Source: Kibdelosporangium sp. MJ126-NF4 (GTDB lineage Bacteria; Actinomycetota; Actinomycetes; Mycobacteriales; Pseudonocardiaceae). From it: a DNA stretch of 64,000 nucleotides. The position numbers were made by a program, and so were the translations under genes. Position 1 is the first letter of the stretch. Every line of letters begins with the position of its first letter. This document shows, one piece after another, positions 7,526-16,266 of the stretch. The stretch is from positions 894,695-958,694 of the forward strand of contig NZ_CDME01000015.1 of assembly GCF_000826545.1 (NCBI RefSeq), in the 5' to 3' direction. The notes beneath the pieces were generated by a model that made no database searches, was not told the DNA's origin, and saw only the letters and a program-made list of their open reading frames with translations.

Positions 7526-9556
7526 TCAGCAGGCGCCCGCGTCCTTCCAGACGGCCCACGACTGCGGGGCACCAGGCTCGGCGCCCACTGAGTACCACGT
7601 GGAGTCCCACAGGTGGCTGTTGTGGGTCACGCGGTCGCCCGGAGCGTAGGACGCTGCCGAGTCCCACGCCGGGTCGGAACAGGTCGGCGGGTTGCCGGAG
7701 CCGACGGTCAACCCCAACTGAACGGTGTGGTCGATGTCGGCGCCGTCACCGGTGATGGTGACCTGGGTGGTTCCGGTCGGGGTGGTGGCCGACGTGCTGA
7801 TGGTCAGCGTCGCCGAACCCCCGGACTGGACGGACGCCGGGTTGAACGTGGCGGTGGCGCCCGCGGGCAGTGCGCTCGTGGTCAGGTTGACCGTCTGCGC
7901 GTTGCCGCCGGTGATCTGCGTGGACACGTTCACCGTCGCCGACTGTCCCGGTTCGACGGACACCGTGGTCGGGGTGACCGCGATCGAGAAGTCGTTGCCT
8001 GGCGGCTGCGTCGAGCAGGTGGCCTCGCCTGCCGCTGCCGGAACGCTCACCGCTGCCCACGCGGCCTTGGTGGCGTTGCACTCGGTGGCGCCGAACATCG
8101 TCGACGCCGCGGCGACGGTCGCCCGGCGGGCGGCTGCGTGGTTCCAGCCGGAGGTCTTGCGCAGCAGACCGTTGTAGAAGATCTGGCCTGCCTTCTGGAT
8201 GCCGATGCCGGTGAGCGTCGTGCTGTTGCACGTCGGGCTGTTCGGCTTGCCGCCACCGGGGCTGGTGCCCTCGGCGAGCAGGTAGAACCAGTGGTTCTGC
8301 GGGCCCGCTGCCGCGTGCACCTCGGTGTTCGGGATGGCGGAGCTGTAGCAGTTCGGGTCGCCGACGCGGCTCGGGTCGTACATGAAGCGGATCGGTCCAC
8401 GCCCGACCAGGTCGACCTCCTCGCCGACCTCGTAGTCCGGCGGGTCGTTCGGGTTGTTGGCGAAGTGCTCGGTCAGCGCGCCGAAGATGTCCCCGGTGGA
8501 CTCGTTGAGGCCACCGTTCTCGTTGCCGGAGCCCGCGCCACCCGGGGTGAACTGGAAGATCCCGTGCCCGAACTCGTGCGCGACGACGTCCATCGGCGTC
8601 GCCTGCTTGGTGTTGGCCTGGTTGTGGCCGAAGTTGGCGAACTGGCCGTTCCAGAACGCGTTCACCTGGTTCAGCCCGACCCTGGACGGGAAGCCGCGGC
8701 CAGTGCCGTTGATGCCGTTGCGGCCCAGCCAGTCGCGCAGCATGTTCGTTTCCTGCTGCTCGCCGTAGAGCGCGTCGACGCAGGCGGTCTCGAGGTTGGT
8801 GCCGGATCCGTTGCCCCACGCGTCATCCGGGCCGGTGAAGGTGGTTCCTTGCTGGTTACCACAGCTGACCCCGGGACGGTTGGGGTCGGTCATCGAGAAC
8901 TGGCCGCCCGAGGAGGTGGTGTCGATGGTGACGTTGCCGTTGTGGTTGCCGTTGCCGGTGCCGTGCATGACGTCGTCATGGGTCTTGGCGACATCTCCGG
9001 TGGCGGCGTCGACGAACACGTGCAGGTTGCTCGGGTCGGCGCCCTTGCTCCCGGCCACGACCACCTCGTAGGCCAGCTTCGGCGAGTCACCGGCGAGCAC
9101 GACCAACTCGGGGCGGCTCACACTGGTCACAGTGGACAGCTGCTTGACCGCGACGGAACTCGCCCGCTCCGGACCGAAGGCGGCCTTGGTGCCGACCGAG
9201 ATCGTCGACGTGGCCGCGGCAACGGTGTCACGGACCGCGCCCTTGCCGTCCGCGACGACGACCGCGTCCCCGCCGACGACTCGCAGGCCGGAGTAGGTGC
9301 GCTCATAGGCAGCGTAGAACAGGCCGGCGCCGCCCGGGGTGAGGCTGACCCGGCGGAAGGTCTCGGCCGGGCCCTTCTTCAACGTGTCGAGGCCGGTCGC
9401 GGCGGCCCGGTCGGCAGCGGCCGCGGCTAAGCCTTCCGGCGAGGCCACGGGTTGCGGTGCTGGGGAGGCGATCGCGGACGCCGTCGGCAGGGCGGCGACC
9501 AGCGCGAGGCTGGCGAACGCCGCCAGCCCGACGCGTCTGGGGTGCAGGGATTTCAT
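7526..9556 (-). CDS. Secreted M4 (thermolysin-type) metalloprotease with C-terminal chitin-binding-like module
   Basis: 676 aa. A signal peptide (MKSLHPRRVG then a hydrophobic run to about residue 30) is followed by a FTP/PepSY-type propeptide and the M4 catalytic domain. The zinc motif HEFGH is at about residues 327-331, with the downstream GGLNESTGDIFG supplying the third ligand Glu. After it come an Ig-like/TIG-type domain (VTPTTVSVEPGQSATVNVST) and a final ~50 residues, with WDSAASYAPGDRVTHNSHLW, of CBM5/12 type. It is an exported protease activated by propeptide removal, perhaps binding chitin or cell walls. The ATG at 9556 was chosen over a TTG at 9565 because AGAAGGG lies upstream. Confidence 0.92.
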   Translation of the reverse strand: MKSLHPRRVGLAAFASLALVAALPTASAIASPAPQPVASPEGLAAAAADRAAATGLDTLKKGPAETFRRVSLTPGGAGLFYAAYERTYSGLRVVGGDAVVVADGKGAVRDTVAAATSTISVGTKAAFGPERASSVAVKQLSTVTSVSRPELVVLAGDSPKLAYEVVVAGSKGADPSNLHVFVDAATGDVAKTHDDVMHGTGNGNHNGNVTIDTTSSGGQFSMTDPNRPGVSCGNQQGTTFTGPDDAWGNGSGTNLETACVDALYGEQQETNMLRDWLGRNGINGTGRGFPSRVGLNQVNAFWNGQFANFGHNQANTKQATPMDVVAHEFGHGIFQFTPGGAGSGNENGGLNESTGDIFGALTEHFANNPNDPPDYEVGEEVDLVGRGPIRFMYDPSRVGDPNCYSSAIPNTEVHAAAGPQNHWFYLLAEGTSPGGGKPNSPTCNSTTLTGIGIQKAGQIFYNGLLRKTSGWNHAAARRATVAAASTMFGATECNATKAAWAAVSVPAAAGEATCSTQPPGNDFSIAVTPTTVSVEPGQSATVNVSTQITGGNAQTVNLTTSALPAGATATFNPASVQSGGSATLTISTSATTPTGTTQVTITGDGADIDHTVQLGLTVGSGNPPTCSDPAWDSAASYAPGDRVTHNSHLWDSTWYSVGAEPGAPQSWAVWKDAGAC

Positions 9557-9736
9557 GTGTGGCAAGCCCTTCTAGGCAGGATCAATGTCGTTGCGACGAC
9601 ATAAAAGGAGTAAAGGTCTAGACAACTAAAGTGTCAATGCACCATTCGGCCGACAAGTAAAAGATATGGGGAAACTGAATACCCCTACTGATTCGGGATA
9701 ATTCAGTGGCACGCCCGTACGCCGCGCTGACAGGGT
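9557..9736. promoter_or_regulatory. Divergent promoter region with TGTCGT/ACGACA palindrome
   Basis: 180 bp, relatively AT-rich, between the divergent protease and methyltransferase genes. A palindrome TGTCGT-TGCG-ACGACA at 9586-9601 lies 30 bp upstream of the protease start and could be an operator. No other features are evident. Confidence 0.4.
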
Positions 9737-10483
9737 GTGTCCGTGCGAGTGAACCATTTCGGAGCGGAAGTGGCGAAGGCCTACGATTCGGACTGCGCGG
9801 ACATGCCCGTCGAAACGGTCGTGTCATTCCTCAAGGGGCTCGCCGGTGGCGGCCCCGCGTTGGAGCTCGGCATCGGCACCGGCCGGATCGCGCTGCCGCT
9901 GAGCGACGCCGGAGTCCCGGTGCACGGCATCGACCTGTCGCCGGAGATGCTCGAACACCTCCGTGCCAAGCCGGGCGCCGATCGAATCGGTGTCACGATC
10001 GGCGATTTCGCGACCGCGACGGCGCCGGGCCGGTTCCGGCTCGCCTACCTGGTGTTCAACACGATCATGAACCTGACCGCGCAGGACGACCAGGTGGCGT
10101 GTTTCGCCAACGTCGCCGATCATCTCGAGCCGGGCGGCTTCTTCGTGATCGAGGTGGAAGTGCCCCAGCTGCAACGCCTCCCGCCGGGCGAGACCGTCCG
10201 CCCGTTCACCGTGCAGCCGGGACGGCTGGGCTTCGACGAGTACGACATCGCCAACCAGGGCATGATCTCCCATCACTACGTGATCACCGACGGCGTCGCG
10301 CGAACCATGTCGATGCCGTTCCGCTACGTCTGGCCGGGCGAGCTCGATTTGATGGCGAAGATGGCCGGGATGCGGCTGCACGAACGCGTGACTGACTGGG
10401 AGCGCAACCCGTTCACCAGCGACAGCGAGAAACACGTGTCCGTGTGGCGCAAGGAGGGCCCTAAGCCTGTTGGCGGAGCTTGA
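9737..10483 (+). CDS. Class I SAM-dependent methyltransferase
   Basis: A 248-aa Rossmann-fold methyltransferase. Motif I is LELGIGTGRIALPLS (about residues 43-57), motif II HGIDLSPEMLEHL, and post-motif LEPGGFFVIEVEVP. It transfers methyl from SAM to an unidentified small molecule. The start is a GTG without a strong ribosome site; GTG codons three and five codons further in are alternatives. Its 3' end overlaps the convergent CoA-ligase gene by 23 nt. Confidence 0.85.
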   Translation: MSVRVNHFGAEVAKAYDSDCADMPVETVVSFLKGLAGGGPALELGIGTGRIALPLSDAGVPVHGIDLSPEMLEHLRAKPGADRIGVTIGDFATATAPGRFRLAYLVFNTIMNLTAQDDQVACFANVADHLEPGGFFVIEVEVPQLQRLPPGETVRPFTVQPGRLGFDEYDIANQGMISHHYVITDGVARTMSMPFRYVWPGELDLMAKMAGMRLHERVTDWERNPFTSDSEKHVSVWRKEGPKPVGGA

Positions 10484-12023
10484 AACGCTGGATCTTGCCG
10501 CTGCTGGTCTTGGGCAGTTCGTCGATGAACTCGACGGCACGCGGGTACTTGTACGGCGCGATGATCCGTTTGACGTAGTCCTGCAGTTCGGTGACCTCGG
10601 ACGGGCTCGCCTCGACACCGGGGCGCAACACCACGAACGCCTTGACGATCATGCCCCTGTCCGCGTCGGGCGCGCCGATCACGGCCACCTCCGACACGTC
10701 CGGGTGTCCGGCGAGCACGCTCTCCACCTCGGGGCCCGCGATGTTGTACCCGGCCGAGATGATCATGTCGTCGGTCCGGCCCTGGTACCAGAAGTAGCCG
10801 TCGGCGTCCCTGACGAACGTGTCCCCGGTGATGTTCCAGCCATTGTGGACATACGACCGCTGCCGGGAATCGGCGAGATACCGGCAGCCGGTCGGTCCCT
10901 TCACCGCGAGCCGTCCCGGTGTGCCGTCGGCGACCGGCTCGCCGCCGTCGTCGACGACAAGAGCCTCATAGCCGGGAACAGGTTTGCCGGTCGATCCCGG
11001 CCGGATGTCGTCGTCGGCCGCGGAGATGAAGATGTGCAGCAGTTCCGTGCCGCCGATGCCGTCGATGATCCGGACACCGGTGGCACGGTGGAACTGTTCC
11101 CACACCGGCGTCGGCAGGTGCTCGCCCGCCGAGACGCACCGGCGCAGGCTGGTCAGTGCGGATGCCTTGCCAGTAGCCAACATGGCCTTGTACGCCGTCG
11201 GCGCGGTGAACAGCACGCTCACCCGGTGCCGCACGATGGCGTCGGCCAGTTCGCCCGGCGTCGCCCGTTCCAGCAGCAGAGTCGACGCGCCGACACGCAT
11301 CGGGAAGATCACCAGGCCGCCGAGGCCGAAGGTGAAGCCGATCGGCGGCGTTCCGGTGAACACGTCGTCCGGCTCGGGCCGCAGCACGTGCCGCCCGAAG
11401 GTGTCGGCGATCGCCAGCACGTCCCGGTGGAAGTGCATGGTGGCCTTGGGTTTTCCCGTCGTGCCCGATGTGGCGGCGAGCAGCGCGACGTCGTCGGCGG
11501 CGGTGTCGACCGCGTCGAATGTGTCGACTGTGGACTCTGCGGCGGCTTTGAGCTCGTCGGGGTAGGTCACGACCGGCAGGCCGACCCCGGCGAGGTCGGT
11601 GGTGAAGCGGTCGTCGCTGATGATCAGGGACGGCCGGGTGATCTCGATCATCGTGGCGATCTCGCCCGCGCGCAGCAGCGGCATCGTGGTCACCACGACA
11701 CCGCCCGCCTTGAGTACGCCGAACCACGCCGCCACCAGCCACGGGTTGTTCGGCCCGCGTAACAGCACGCGATTTCCCGGCACCAGGCCGTGGTTCTCGG
11801 TCAGGACGCGGGCGATCCGGTTGCTGCGCCGGTCGAGATCGCCGTAGGTCCAGACCTCGGTGTCGGTGCGCAGGCACGGGCGGTCCGGGTGCACGGGGCC
11901 GAGCAGGGCGGTCGCGCAGTTCAGCCGTTGCGGGGCAGCCGGGTCGAGCAGGAAGTCGGGCTGCTCGTCGGCGGCCGGGAGGTTGTCCCGGCAGAACGTG
12001 TCCTCATGGGCGGTGCGCGCCAT
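10461..12023 (-). CDS. Benzoate/anthranilate-type CoA ligase (AMP-binding)
   Basis: A 520-aa acyl-adenylate-forming enzyme. The N-terminus ARTAHEDTFCRDNLP resembles 2-aminobenzoate- and benzoate-CoA ligases. The AMP-binding P-loop is ATSGTTGKPKATMHFHRD, and the C-terminal subdomain carries GRTDDMIISAGYNIAGPEVE and the catalytic lysine region SSGKIQRFKLR. It should activate an aromatic acid to its CoA thioester through the adenylate. I set the start at 12023 because GGAGGGG precedes it; a frame start 24 nt further upstream lacks such a site. No adjacent aromatic-degradation genes narrow the substrate. Confidence 0.87.
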   Translation of the reverse strand: MARTAHEDTFCRDNLPAADEQPDFLLDPAAPQRLNCATALLGPVHPDRPCLRTDTEVWTYGDLDRRSNRIARVLTENHGLVPGNRVLLRGPNNPWLVAAWFGVLKAGGVVVTTMPLLRAGEIATMIEITRPSLIISDDRFTTDLAGVGLPVVTYPDELKAAAESTVDTFDAVDTAADDVALLAATSGTTGKPKATMHFHRDVLAIADTFGRHVLRPEPDDVFTGTPPIGFTFGLGGLVIFPMRVGASTLLLERATPGELADAIVRHRVSVLFTAPTAYKAMLATGKASALTSLRRCVSAGEHLPTPVWEQFHRATGVRIIDGIGGTELLHIFISAADDDIRPGSTGKPVPGYEALVVDDGGEPVADGTPGRLAVKGPTGCRYLADSRQRSYVHNGWNITGDTFVRDADGYFWYQGRTDDMIISAGYNIAGPEVESVLAGHPDVSEVAVIGAPDADRGMIVKAFVVLRPGVEASPSEVTELQDYVKRIIAPYKYPRAVEFIDELPKTSSGKIQRFKLRQQA

Positions 12024-12106
12024 CGCCCCTCCTGCGAGCTCGGGCATGTCACTTTGGCGACGGTCGTCATGCTTGCGCTACATGCCGCCGATGTCAAGGG
12101 CGTGTA

Positions 12107-12202
12107 GTGTCGGCGGGGAAGATCGACGGCACGGACTACGAGGAGGTGAGACCCATCAACGTCATGTCAGATCGGGTGCTCGCCGAGGTCCGCCGAGCGT
12201 GA
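12107..12202 (+). CDS. Possible 31-aa leader/upstream ORF
   Basis: An open frame of 31 codons from GTG 12107 to TGA 12202, with a GTGA overlap into the next gene (GTG 12199). It contains GGAGGT at 12142-12147 before an internal GTG, so a shorter start is possible. Composition is acidic and polar with no recognised domain. It may couple translation to the PrmC-like gene, or be chance. Confidence 0.25.
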   Translation: MSAGKIDGTDYEEVRPINVMSDRVLAEVRRA

Positions 12203-12993
12203 GACAGCGAGCGCCTGAGAAGCATCGGAAGGCGCTTGAGATTCACTCCGAGATCGTTTCCAGGCTTCGTACGGCCGGCTGCGTGTTCGCCGAGGACGAG
12301 GCCCACCTGCTCATCGAAGGCGCGGCGGGTCCCGTGGAGCTGGCCGCCATGGTCGACCGCCGGATCTCCGGCCTGCCACTGGAACACGTACTGGGCTGGG
12401 CCGAGTTCTGCGGACTGCGGATCACGGTGCACCCCGGCGTGTTCGTTCCCCGCCGCCGCACCGAGTTCCTGGTCTCCCAAGCCCTCGCGCTGGTCGCCGA
12501 CGGCAGCGTGGTCGTCGATCTGTGCTGCGGATCGGGCGCGGTCGGCGCCGCGCTGGCCGCGGCCGCGCACATCGACCTGCACGCCGTCGACATCGACCCG
12601 GCGGCCGTGGACTGCGCTCGGCACAATGTCGCCGACGTCCACCTCGGCGACCTCTACACGCCGCTTCCCGTCGGGTTACGCGGCCGCGTCGACGTCCTGG
12701 TCGCGAACGCGCCCTACGTGCCGACGGACGCGATCGCCCTGATGCCCGCGGAAGCCCGTGACCACGAGCCACTGGTCGCGCTCGACGGCGGCGCGGACGG
12801 CCTTGCCGTGCAACGCAGAGTGGCCGCGCAGGCACGGGAATGGCTTGCGCCAGGCGGACATCTGCTGATCGAGACCAGCGACCGGCAGGCCGCCGACACC
12901 GCCGCCGCCTTCACCGAACACGGCCTGCGACACCGGATCGCCCAGTCCGGCGACCTGTCGGCGACCGTCGTGATCGGCGAGCACAAGTCCTGA
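12199..12993 (+). CDS. PrmC/HemK-like N5-glutamine methyltransferase
   Basis: 264 aa from the GTG at 12199. It has the PrmC N-terminal helical region, the substrate-site segment PLEHVLGWAEFCGLRITVHPGVFVPRRRTEFLV, motif I DLCCGSGAVGAAL, and a motif IV that reads NAPY instead of the usual NPPY. Release-factor methyltransferases use NPPY to hold the glutamine, so the substitution and the likely existence of a housekeeping prmC elsewhere suggest a paralogue with another protein or small-molecule target. The start is supported by GAGG 10 nt upstream and by overlap with a short upstream frame. Confidence 0.8.
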   Translation: MRQRAPEKHRKALEIHSEIVSRLRTAGCVFAEDEAHLLIEGAAGPVELAAMVDRRISGLPLEHVLGWAEFCGLRITVHPGVFVPRRRTEFLVSQALALVADGSVVVDLCCGSGAVGAALAAAAHIDLHAVDIDPAAVDCARHNVADVHLGDLYTPLPVGLRGRVDVLVANAPYVPTDAIALMPAEARDHEPLVALDGGADGLAVQRRVAAQAREWLAPGGHLLIETSDRQAADTAAAFTEHGLRHRIAQSGDLSATVVIGEHKS

Positions 12994-13026
12994 CAGGTAC
13001 ACCGCGTACCTGGCAGCGACACGACC

Positions 13027-13650
13027 CTAGTCGGGACAGCCCTCGCTCTGAGTTTCCCGCGCGGGGACGTCCGGCAGCGGGATGTCCGAGTCCGGCCGCA
13101 GCCCGGCGAGCAGCAGGCCAAAGCAGCGCCGCCAGCCGTCCACCGGGTCCGGGGTCACCCGCAGCGTGCTGATCAGCATGTACACCACCAGCGGCAGGTC
13201 GCTCGCGCACAGGTCCGCCCGGACCACCCCGGCTTCCTGCGCGCGGTGCACGATCGCGGCCAGGTCGTTGAAGAATCGGGCCTTCAGCCCGACCAGCAGC
13301 GGGCGGGGGTCGTGCACCGCCTGGAGGACCGGCTGGGCTTCCGCCATCATCGTCAACGCGGCTTCCAGTGCGGTGACCACCGCTCGCCACGGGTCGCCGC
13401 CGACACGGGCTCGGGCCACCACGGGCTCGACGAAGTCCGCGTACCGCCATTCCATGATCGCGAGCAGCAGGTCGCCCTTGCTCGGGAACCGCCGGTAGAG
13501 GGTCGCGACGCCGACTCCCGCGCGCCTGGCGATCTCGTCGAGCGGGACATCCGCGCCCAACTCCGCGTACGCGCGCCAGGCAGCGCGGACGATCAGTTCC
13601 GCGTTGCGTGCCGCGTCCACACGCAACGGGCGCTGCGAAGACCCGGTCAT
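13027..13650 (-). CDS. TetR/AcrR-family regulator, divergent from P450
   Basis: 207 aa with an N-terminal TetR DNA-binding domain (residues ~15-60, with PLDEIARRAGVGVATLYRRFPSK) and a C-terminal domain like SbtR-type regulators. A TTG nine nt upstream is an alternative start. It lies divergently next to a cytochrome P450 gene with a near-perfect inverted repeat between them, so it probably represses the P450 and responds to its substrate. Confidence 0.9.
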   Translation of the reverse strand: MTGSSQRPLRVDAARNAELIVRAAWRAYAELGADVPLDEIARRAGVGVATLYRRFPSKGDLLLAIMEWRYADFVEPVVARARVGGDPWRAVVTALEAALTMMAEAQPVLQAVHDPRPLLVGLKARFFNDLAAIVHRAQEAGVVRADLCASDLPLVVYMLISTLRVTPDPVDGWRRCFGLLLAGLRPDSDIPLPDVPARETQSEGCPD

Positions 13651-13703
13651 ATCCGGCAACGCTAACAGACTGATAGCCCACTACCACTTGTGCTAGCTTG
13701 GCA

Positions 13704-13729
13704 ATAAGCGATAGGTCAGTATCACTTAT
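13704..13729. promoter_or_regulatory. Inverted-repeat operator between TetR and P450 genes
   Basis: ATAAGCGATA (13704-13713) and TATCACTTAT (13720-13729) form 10-bp arms with 9 of 10 matches around a 6-bp centre, ending 10 bp before the P450 start. It overlaps where RNA polymerase or the ribosome would bind, consistent with repression by the divergent TetR protein. Confidence 0.7.
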
Positions 13730-13739
13730 CGGAGGGGTC

Positions 13740-14909
13740 ATGACGCAAGCACCCGAAATCCCGGTCCACATCCGCAGGGACAAGTTCACCCCATCCCCCG
13801 ACCTGCGCAAGCTGCGCGAGGAGCAGCCGGTCACCAGGGTCCAGACGGCGATCGGCGGACCCGCGTGGCTGGTCACGCGCTACGCGGACATCCGGGAGGT
13901 GTTCGGCGGTTCCGGCAAGTTCAGCAACACCCCGATCGGCCCGTTCCGCGACCAGAACCTGGGCCGCAGCGGGTTCCTGCTCGGCTACGACGCACCGGAG
14001 CACACCCGGCTGCGCCGGATGCTGACGCCCGAGTTCACCGTCCGGCGCATCCGCAGGCTGCAGCCCCGGATCGAGGCGATCGTGGACGAGCACCTCGACG
14101 CGCTCGAACAGGCGGGCCCGCCCGCGGACCTGGTGGCCACGTTCGCGTTGCCGATTCCGTCGCTGGTGATCTGCGAACTGCTCGGCGTGCCGTACGAGGA
14201 CCGGGACGGGTTCCAGGAAACCGCGAAGGTCCGGCTGGACATGAGCCGTGACATGGACGAGCGCATTGCGGCCGTCGAGAAGTCTCGTTCCTTCATGGCC
14301 AAGCTCGTCGCGGCGGCCCGCGCGAACCCGGGCGACGACATGATCGGGATGCTGATCCGGGACCACGGCGACGAAGTCGACGACCGCGAACTGGTCGGTG
14401 TGGCCGACCTGCTGCTGCTCGCCGGACACGAGACGACGTCGAACATGCTCGCGCTGGGCACGCTGCTGTTGCTTCGCCATCCCGAACAGGCGGCTGCCGT
14501 GCGGGCCGGGGAGCAGGTCGACGAGGCCGTCGAGGAGATGCTGCGCTACCTCTCGATCGTCCACACCGGAGTGTTCCGCACCGCGCTCGAGGACGTCGAA
14601 CTGTCCGGGCAGAAGATCGCCGCAGGGGACATCGTGGTGTGCTCGCTGCCGTCAGCCAACCGGGACCCCGCGCTCGGCGAGGATCTGGACGAGTTCGACA
14701 TCGCCCGCAAGATCTCCGCGCACATGGCCTTCGGTCACGGCCTGCACCACTGCCTCGGCGCACCACTCGCCCGGATGGAGATGAAGATCGCCTTCCCCGC
14801 GCTGCTGCGCCGGTTCCCGGACCTGGCACTGGCGGTCGGCTACGACGAGGTGCGCTTCCGGTCGTACTCGTTCATCCACGGCATGGAATCGCTCCCGCTG
14901 ACCTGGTAG
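13740..14909 (+). CDS. Cytochrome P450 (CYP105/107-like bacterial class)
   Basis: A 389-aa soluble P450. The I-helix oxygen-activation motif is LLLAGHETTSN, the K-helix ExxR lies in VEEMLRY, and the heme loop is FGHGLHHCLGAPLARME with the thiolate Cys at residue 338. The length is standard for actinomycete P450s. GGAGGGG precedes the ATG at 13740; a longer open frame upstream runs through the operator and is not needed. No ferredoxin gene is adjacent, so redox partners come from elsewhere. Controlled by the divergent TetR gene, suggesting inducible oxidation of a small molecule. Confidence 0.93.
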   Translation: MTQAPEIPVHIRRDKFTPSPDLRKLREEQPVTRVQTAIGGPAWLVTRYADIREVFGGSGKFSNTPIGPFRDQNLGRSGFLLGYDAPEHTRLRRMLTPEFTVRRIRRLQPRIEAIVDEHLDALEQAGPPADLVATFALPIPSLVICELLGVPYEDRDGFQETAKVRLDMSRDMDERIAAVEKSRSFMAKLVAAARANPGDDMIGMLIRDHGDEVDDRELVGVADLLLLAGHETTSNMLALGTLLLLRHPEQAAAVRAGEQVDEAVEEMLRYLSIVHTGVFRTALEDVELSGQKIAAGDIVVCSLPSANRDPALGEDLDEFDIARKISAHMAFGHGLHHCLGAPLARMEMKIAFPALLRRFPDLALAVGYDEVRFRSYSFIHGMESLPLTW

Positions 14910-15021
14910 CGGTACCACGCGGTTCGAGCCGCAGATCCGCACTGGATCAGATTCCCTTGCTGGGGAACCAACGGGATGCCCCAGCCGACTCGTGGATCAG
15001 ACGACGCGAGGGAGTGATCCA

Positions 15022-15615
15022 GTGCGGGTGCAGATTCTGCTGTTCGACGGCGTGGAGGAACAGGACTTCATCGCTCCGGTCGAAGTTCTCGGGCTGGCCC
15101 GGTCGATGGGCGCCGCGTTCACCACCACGTTGGTGACCACCGGCAAACCGGGCACCGTGACCTGTGCGTACGGCACACGGGTCGAAGTCGCGACCGGATG
15201 GTCACCGCAGGACACCGACATCCTCATCGTCCCGGGCGGCGGCTACACCAGACTCAACGGCCCCGGGGTGCGGACGCTGATAGCCGACAAGGAGTTCCTG
15301 GGCAGGCTGACGGCCATCAAGGCGATGCCCGTCGGTATCTGCACCGGCGCGATGGTGTTGTCCGCGGCGGGAATAACACGGGGCCGCCCGGCAACGACAC
15401 ACGCCAATGCCAAGGCCGATCTCGCCGCTCAGGGCGCCACTCTGGTCAACGCGCGCGTCGTGGACGACGGCACGCTGATCACCGGTGGCGGCGTCACATC
15501 CGGGCTGGAAGTGGCGCTCTGGCTCGTCGAACGGTTCGCCAGTGCCAAGCAGGCGCAGCAGGCGGAGATCGTCCTGGAGTACGAGCGGCGCGGCAGCGTC
15601 TGGCGCAGCAGCTGA
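15022..15615 (+). CDS. DJ-1/PfpI-family protein (ThiJ-like)
   Basis: 197 aa with a DJ-1/PfpI fold: QILLFDGVEEQDFIAPVEVL at the N-terminus, LIVPGGGY in the middle and the nucleophile-elbow cysteine in PVGICTGAMVLSAAGI. Relatives include isonitrile hydratase InhA and AraC-linked amidotransferase-like domains. The GTG at 15022 follows GAGGGAG at good spacing. No helix-turn-helix is attached. The enzymatic role (hydratase, glyoxalase-like or protective) is unresolved. Confidence 0.83.
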   Translation: MRVQILLFDGVEEQDFIAPVEVLGLARSMGAAFTTTLVTTGKPGTVTCAYGTRVEVATGWSPQDTDILIVPGGGYTRLNGPGVRTLIADKEFLGRLTAIKAMPVGICTGAMVLSAAGITRGRPATTHANAKADLAAQGATLVNARVVDDGTLITGGGVTSGLEVALWLVERFASAKQAQQAEIVLEYERRGSVWRSS

Positions 15616-15616
15616 C

Positions 15617-16237
15617 TCACATCTGGGTGAACGCCAGTTTCACGCCGAGGGCGACGAACGAGACCGCGAAGAACCGCCGCAGCCACGCCATCACCTTCGG
15701 CCGTGAGGTCACGTGGTCGCGCATGGCCGCGGCGAAGATCCCGTACAGCGCGAACACCACGAACGTCAGCGCCATGAACACCAGGCTCAGCTCGACCATC
15801 CGCCAGAGCTGACCGGGGTCGGCCACGCTGACGAACTGGGGCAGGAAGGCCACGAAGAAGATCGTCAGCTTCGGGTTCAACAGGTTCATCAGCACCGCGG
15901 CGACGATCACCTTCGTGGCCGGGAGCGTCGTGGTTTGCTCCCGCGCCTGGTCGACCACGAGCGGGCCCTTGTCCCGCAGGGTGCTCCACGCCATGTACAC
16001 CAGGTAGGCCACGCCGAGGTACTTGACGATCTCGAAGGCCAGCGCGCTGGTCTGCAGCAGCGCGGCGAGGCCGGTGATGGTCGCGACCATGTGTGGGACG
16101 ATGCCCAGCGTGCAGCCGAACGCGGCGACGACGCTCGCCCGGCGGCCTTGGGCGATGCCCGTGGCCAGCGTGTAGAGCACGCCCGTGCCGGGCGTCGCGA
16201 CGGCGACCAGGGTCGTGACCAGGAAAGCAATACTCAT
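15617..16237 (-). CDS. LysE/RhtB-family amino-acid exporter
   Basis: 206 aa with about six transmembrane segments and the N-terminal ATPGTGVLYTLATGIAQGRRAS signature of LysE translocators (usually TPGP; here TPGT). It should export an amino acid or derivative across the membrane. It is divergent, 29 bp apart, from a MocR-type PLP regulator, an arrangement common for exporters controlled by an amino-acid-sensing regulator. Its stop lies next to the convergent DJ-1 gene. A frame start 9 nt upstream (16246) is possible. Confidence 0.88.
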   Translation of the reverse strand: MSIAFLVTTLVAVATPGTGVLYTLATGIAQGRRASVVAAFGCTLGIVPHMVATITGLAALLQTSALAFEIVKYLGVAYLVYMAWSTLRDKGPLVVDQAREQTTTLPATKVIVAAVLMNLLNPKLTIFFVAFLPQFVSVADPGQLWRMVELSLVFMALTFVVFALYGIFAAAMRDHVTSRPKVMAWLRRFFAVSFVALGVKLAFTQM

Positions 16238-16266
16238 GACGTGCACTGTGCTGCCACAATGGCCCT

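Noticed and set aside
11860..12198. 5' extension of the PrmC-like frame
   Set aside because: Runs antisense through the CoA-ligase gene and its start region; GTG 12199 gives a normal family length.
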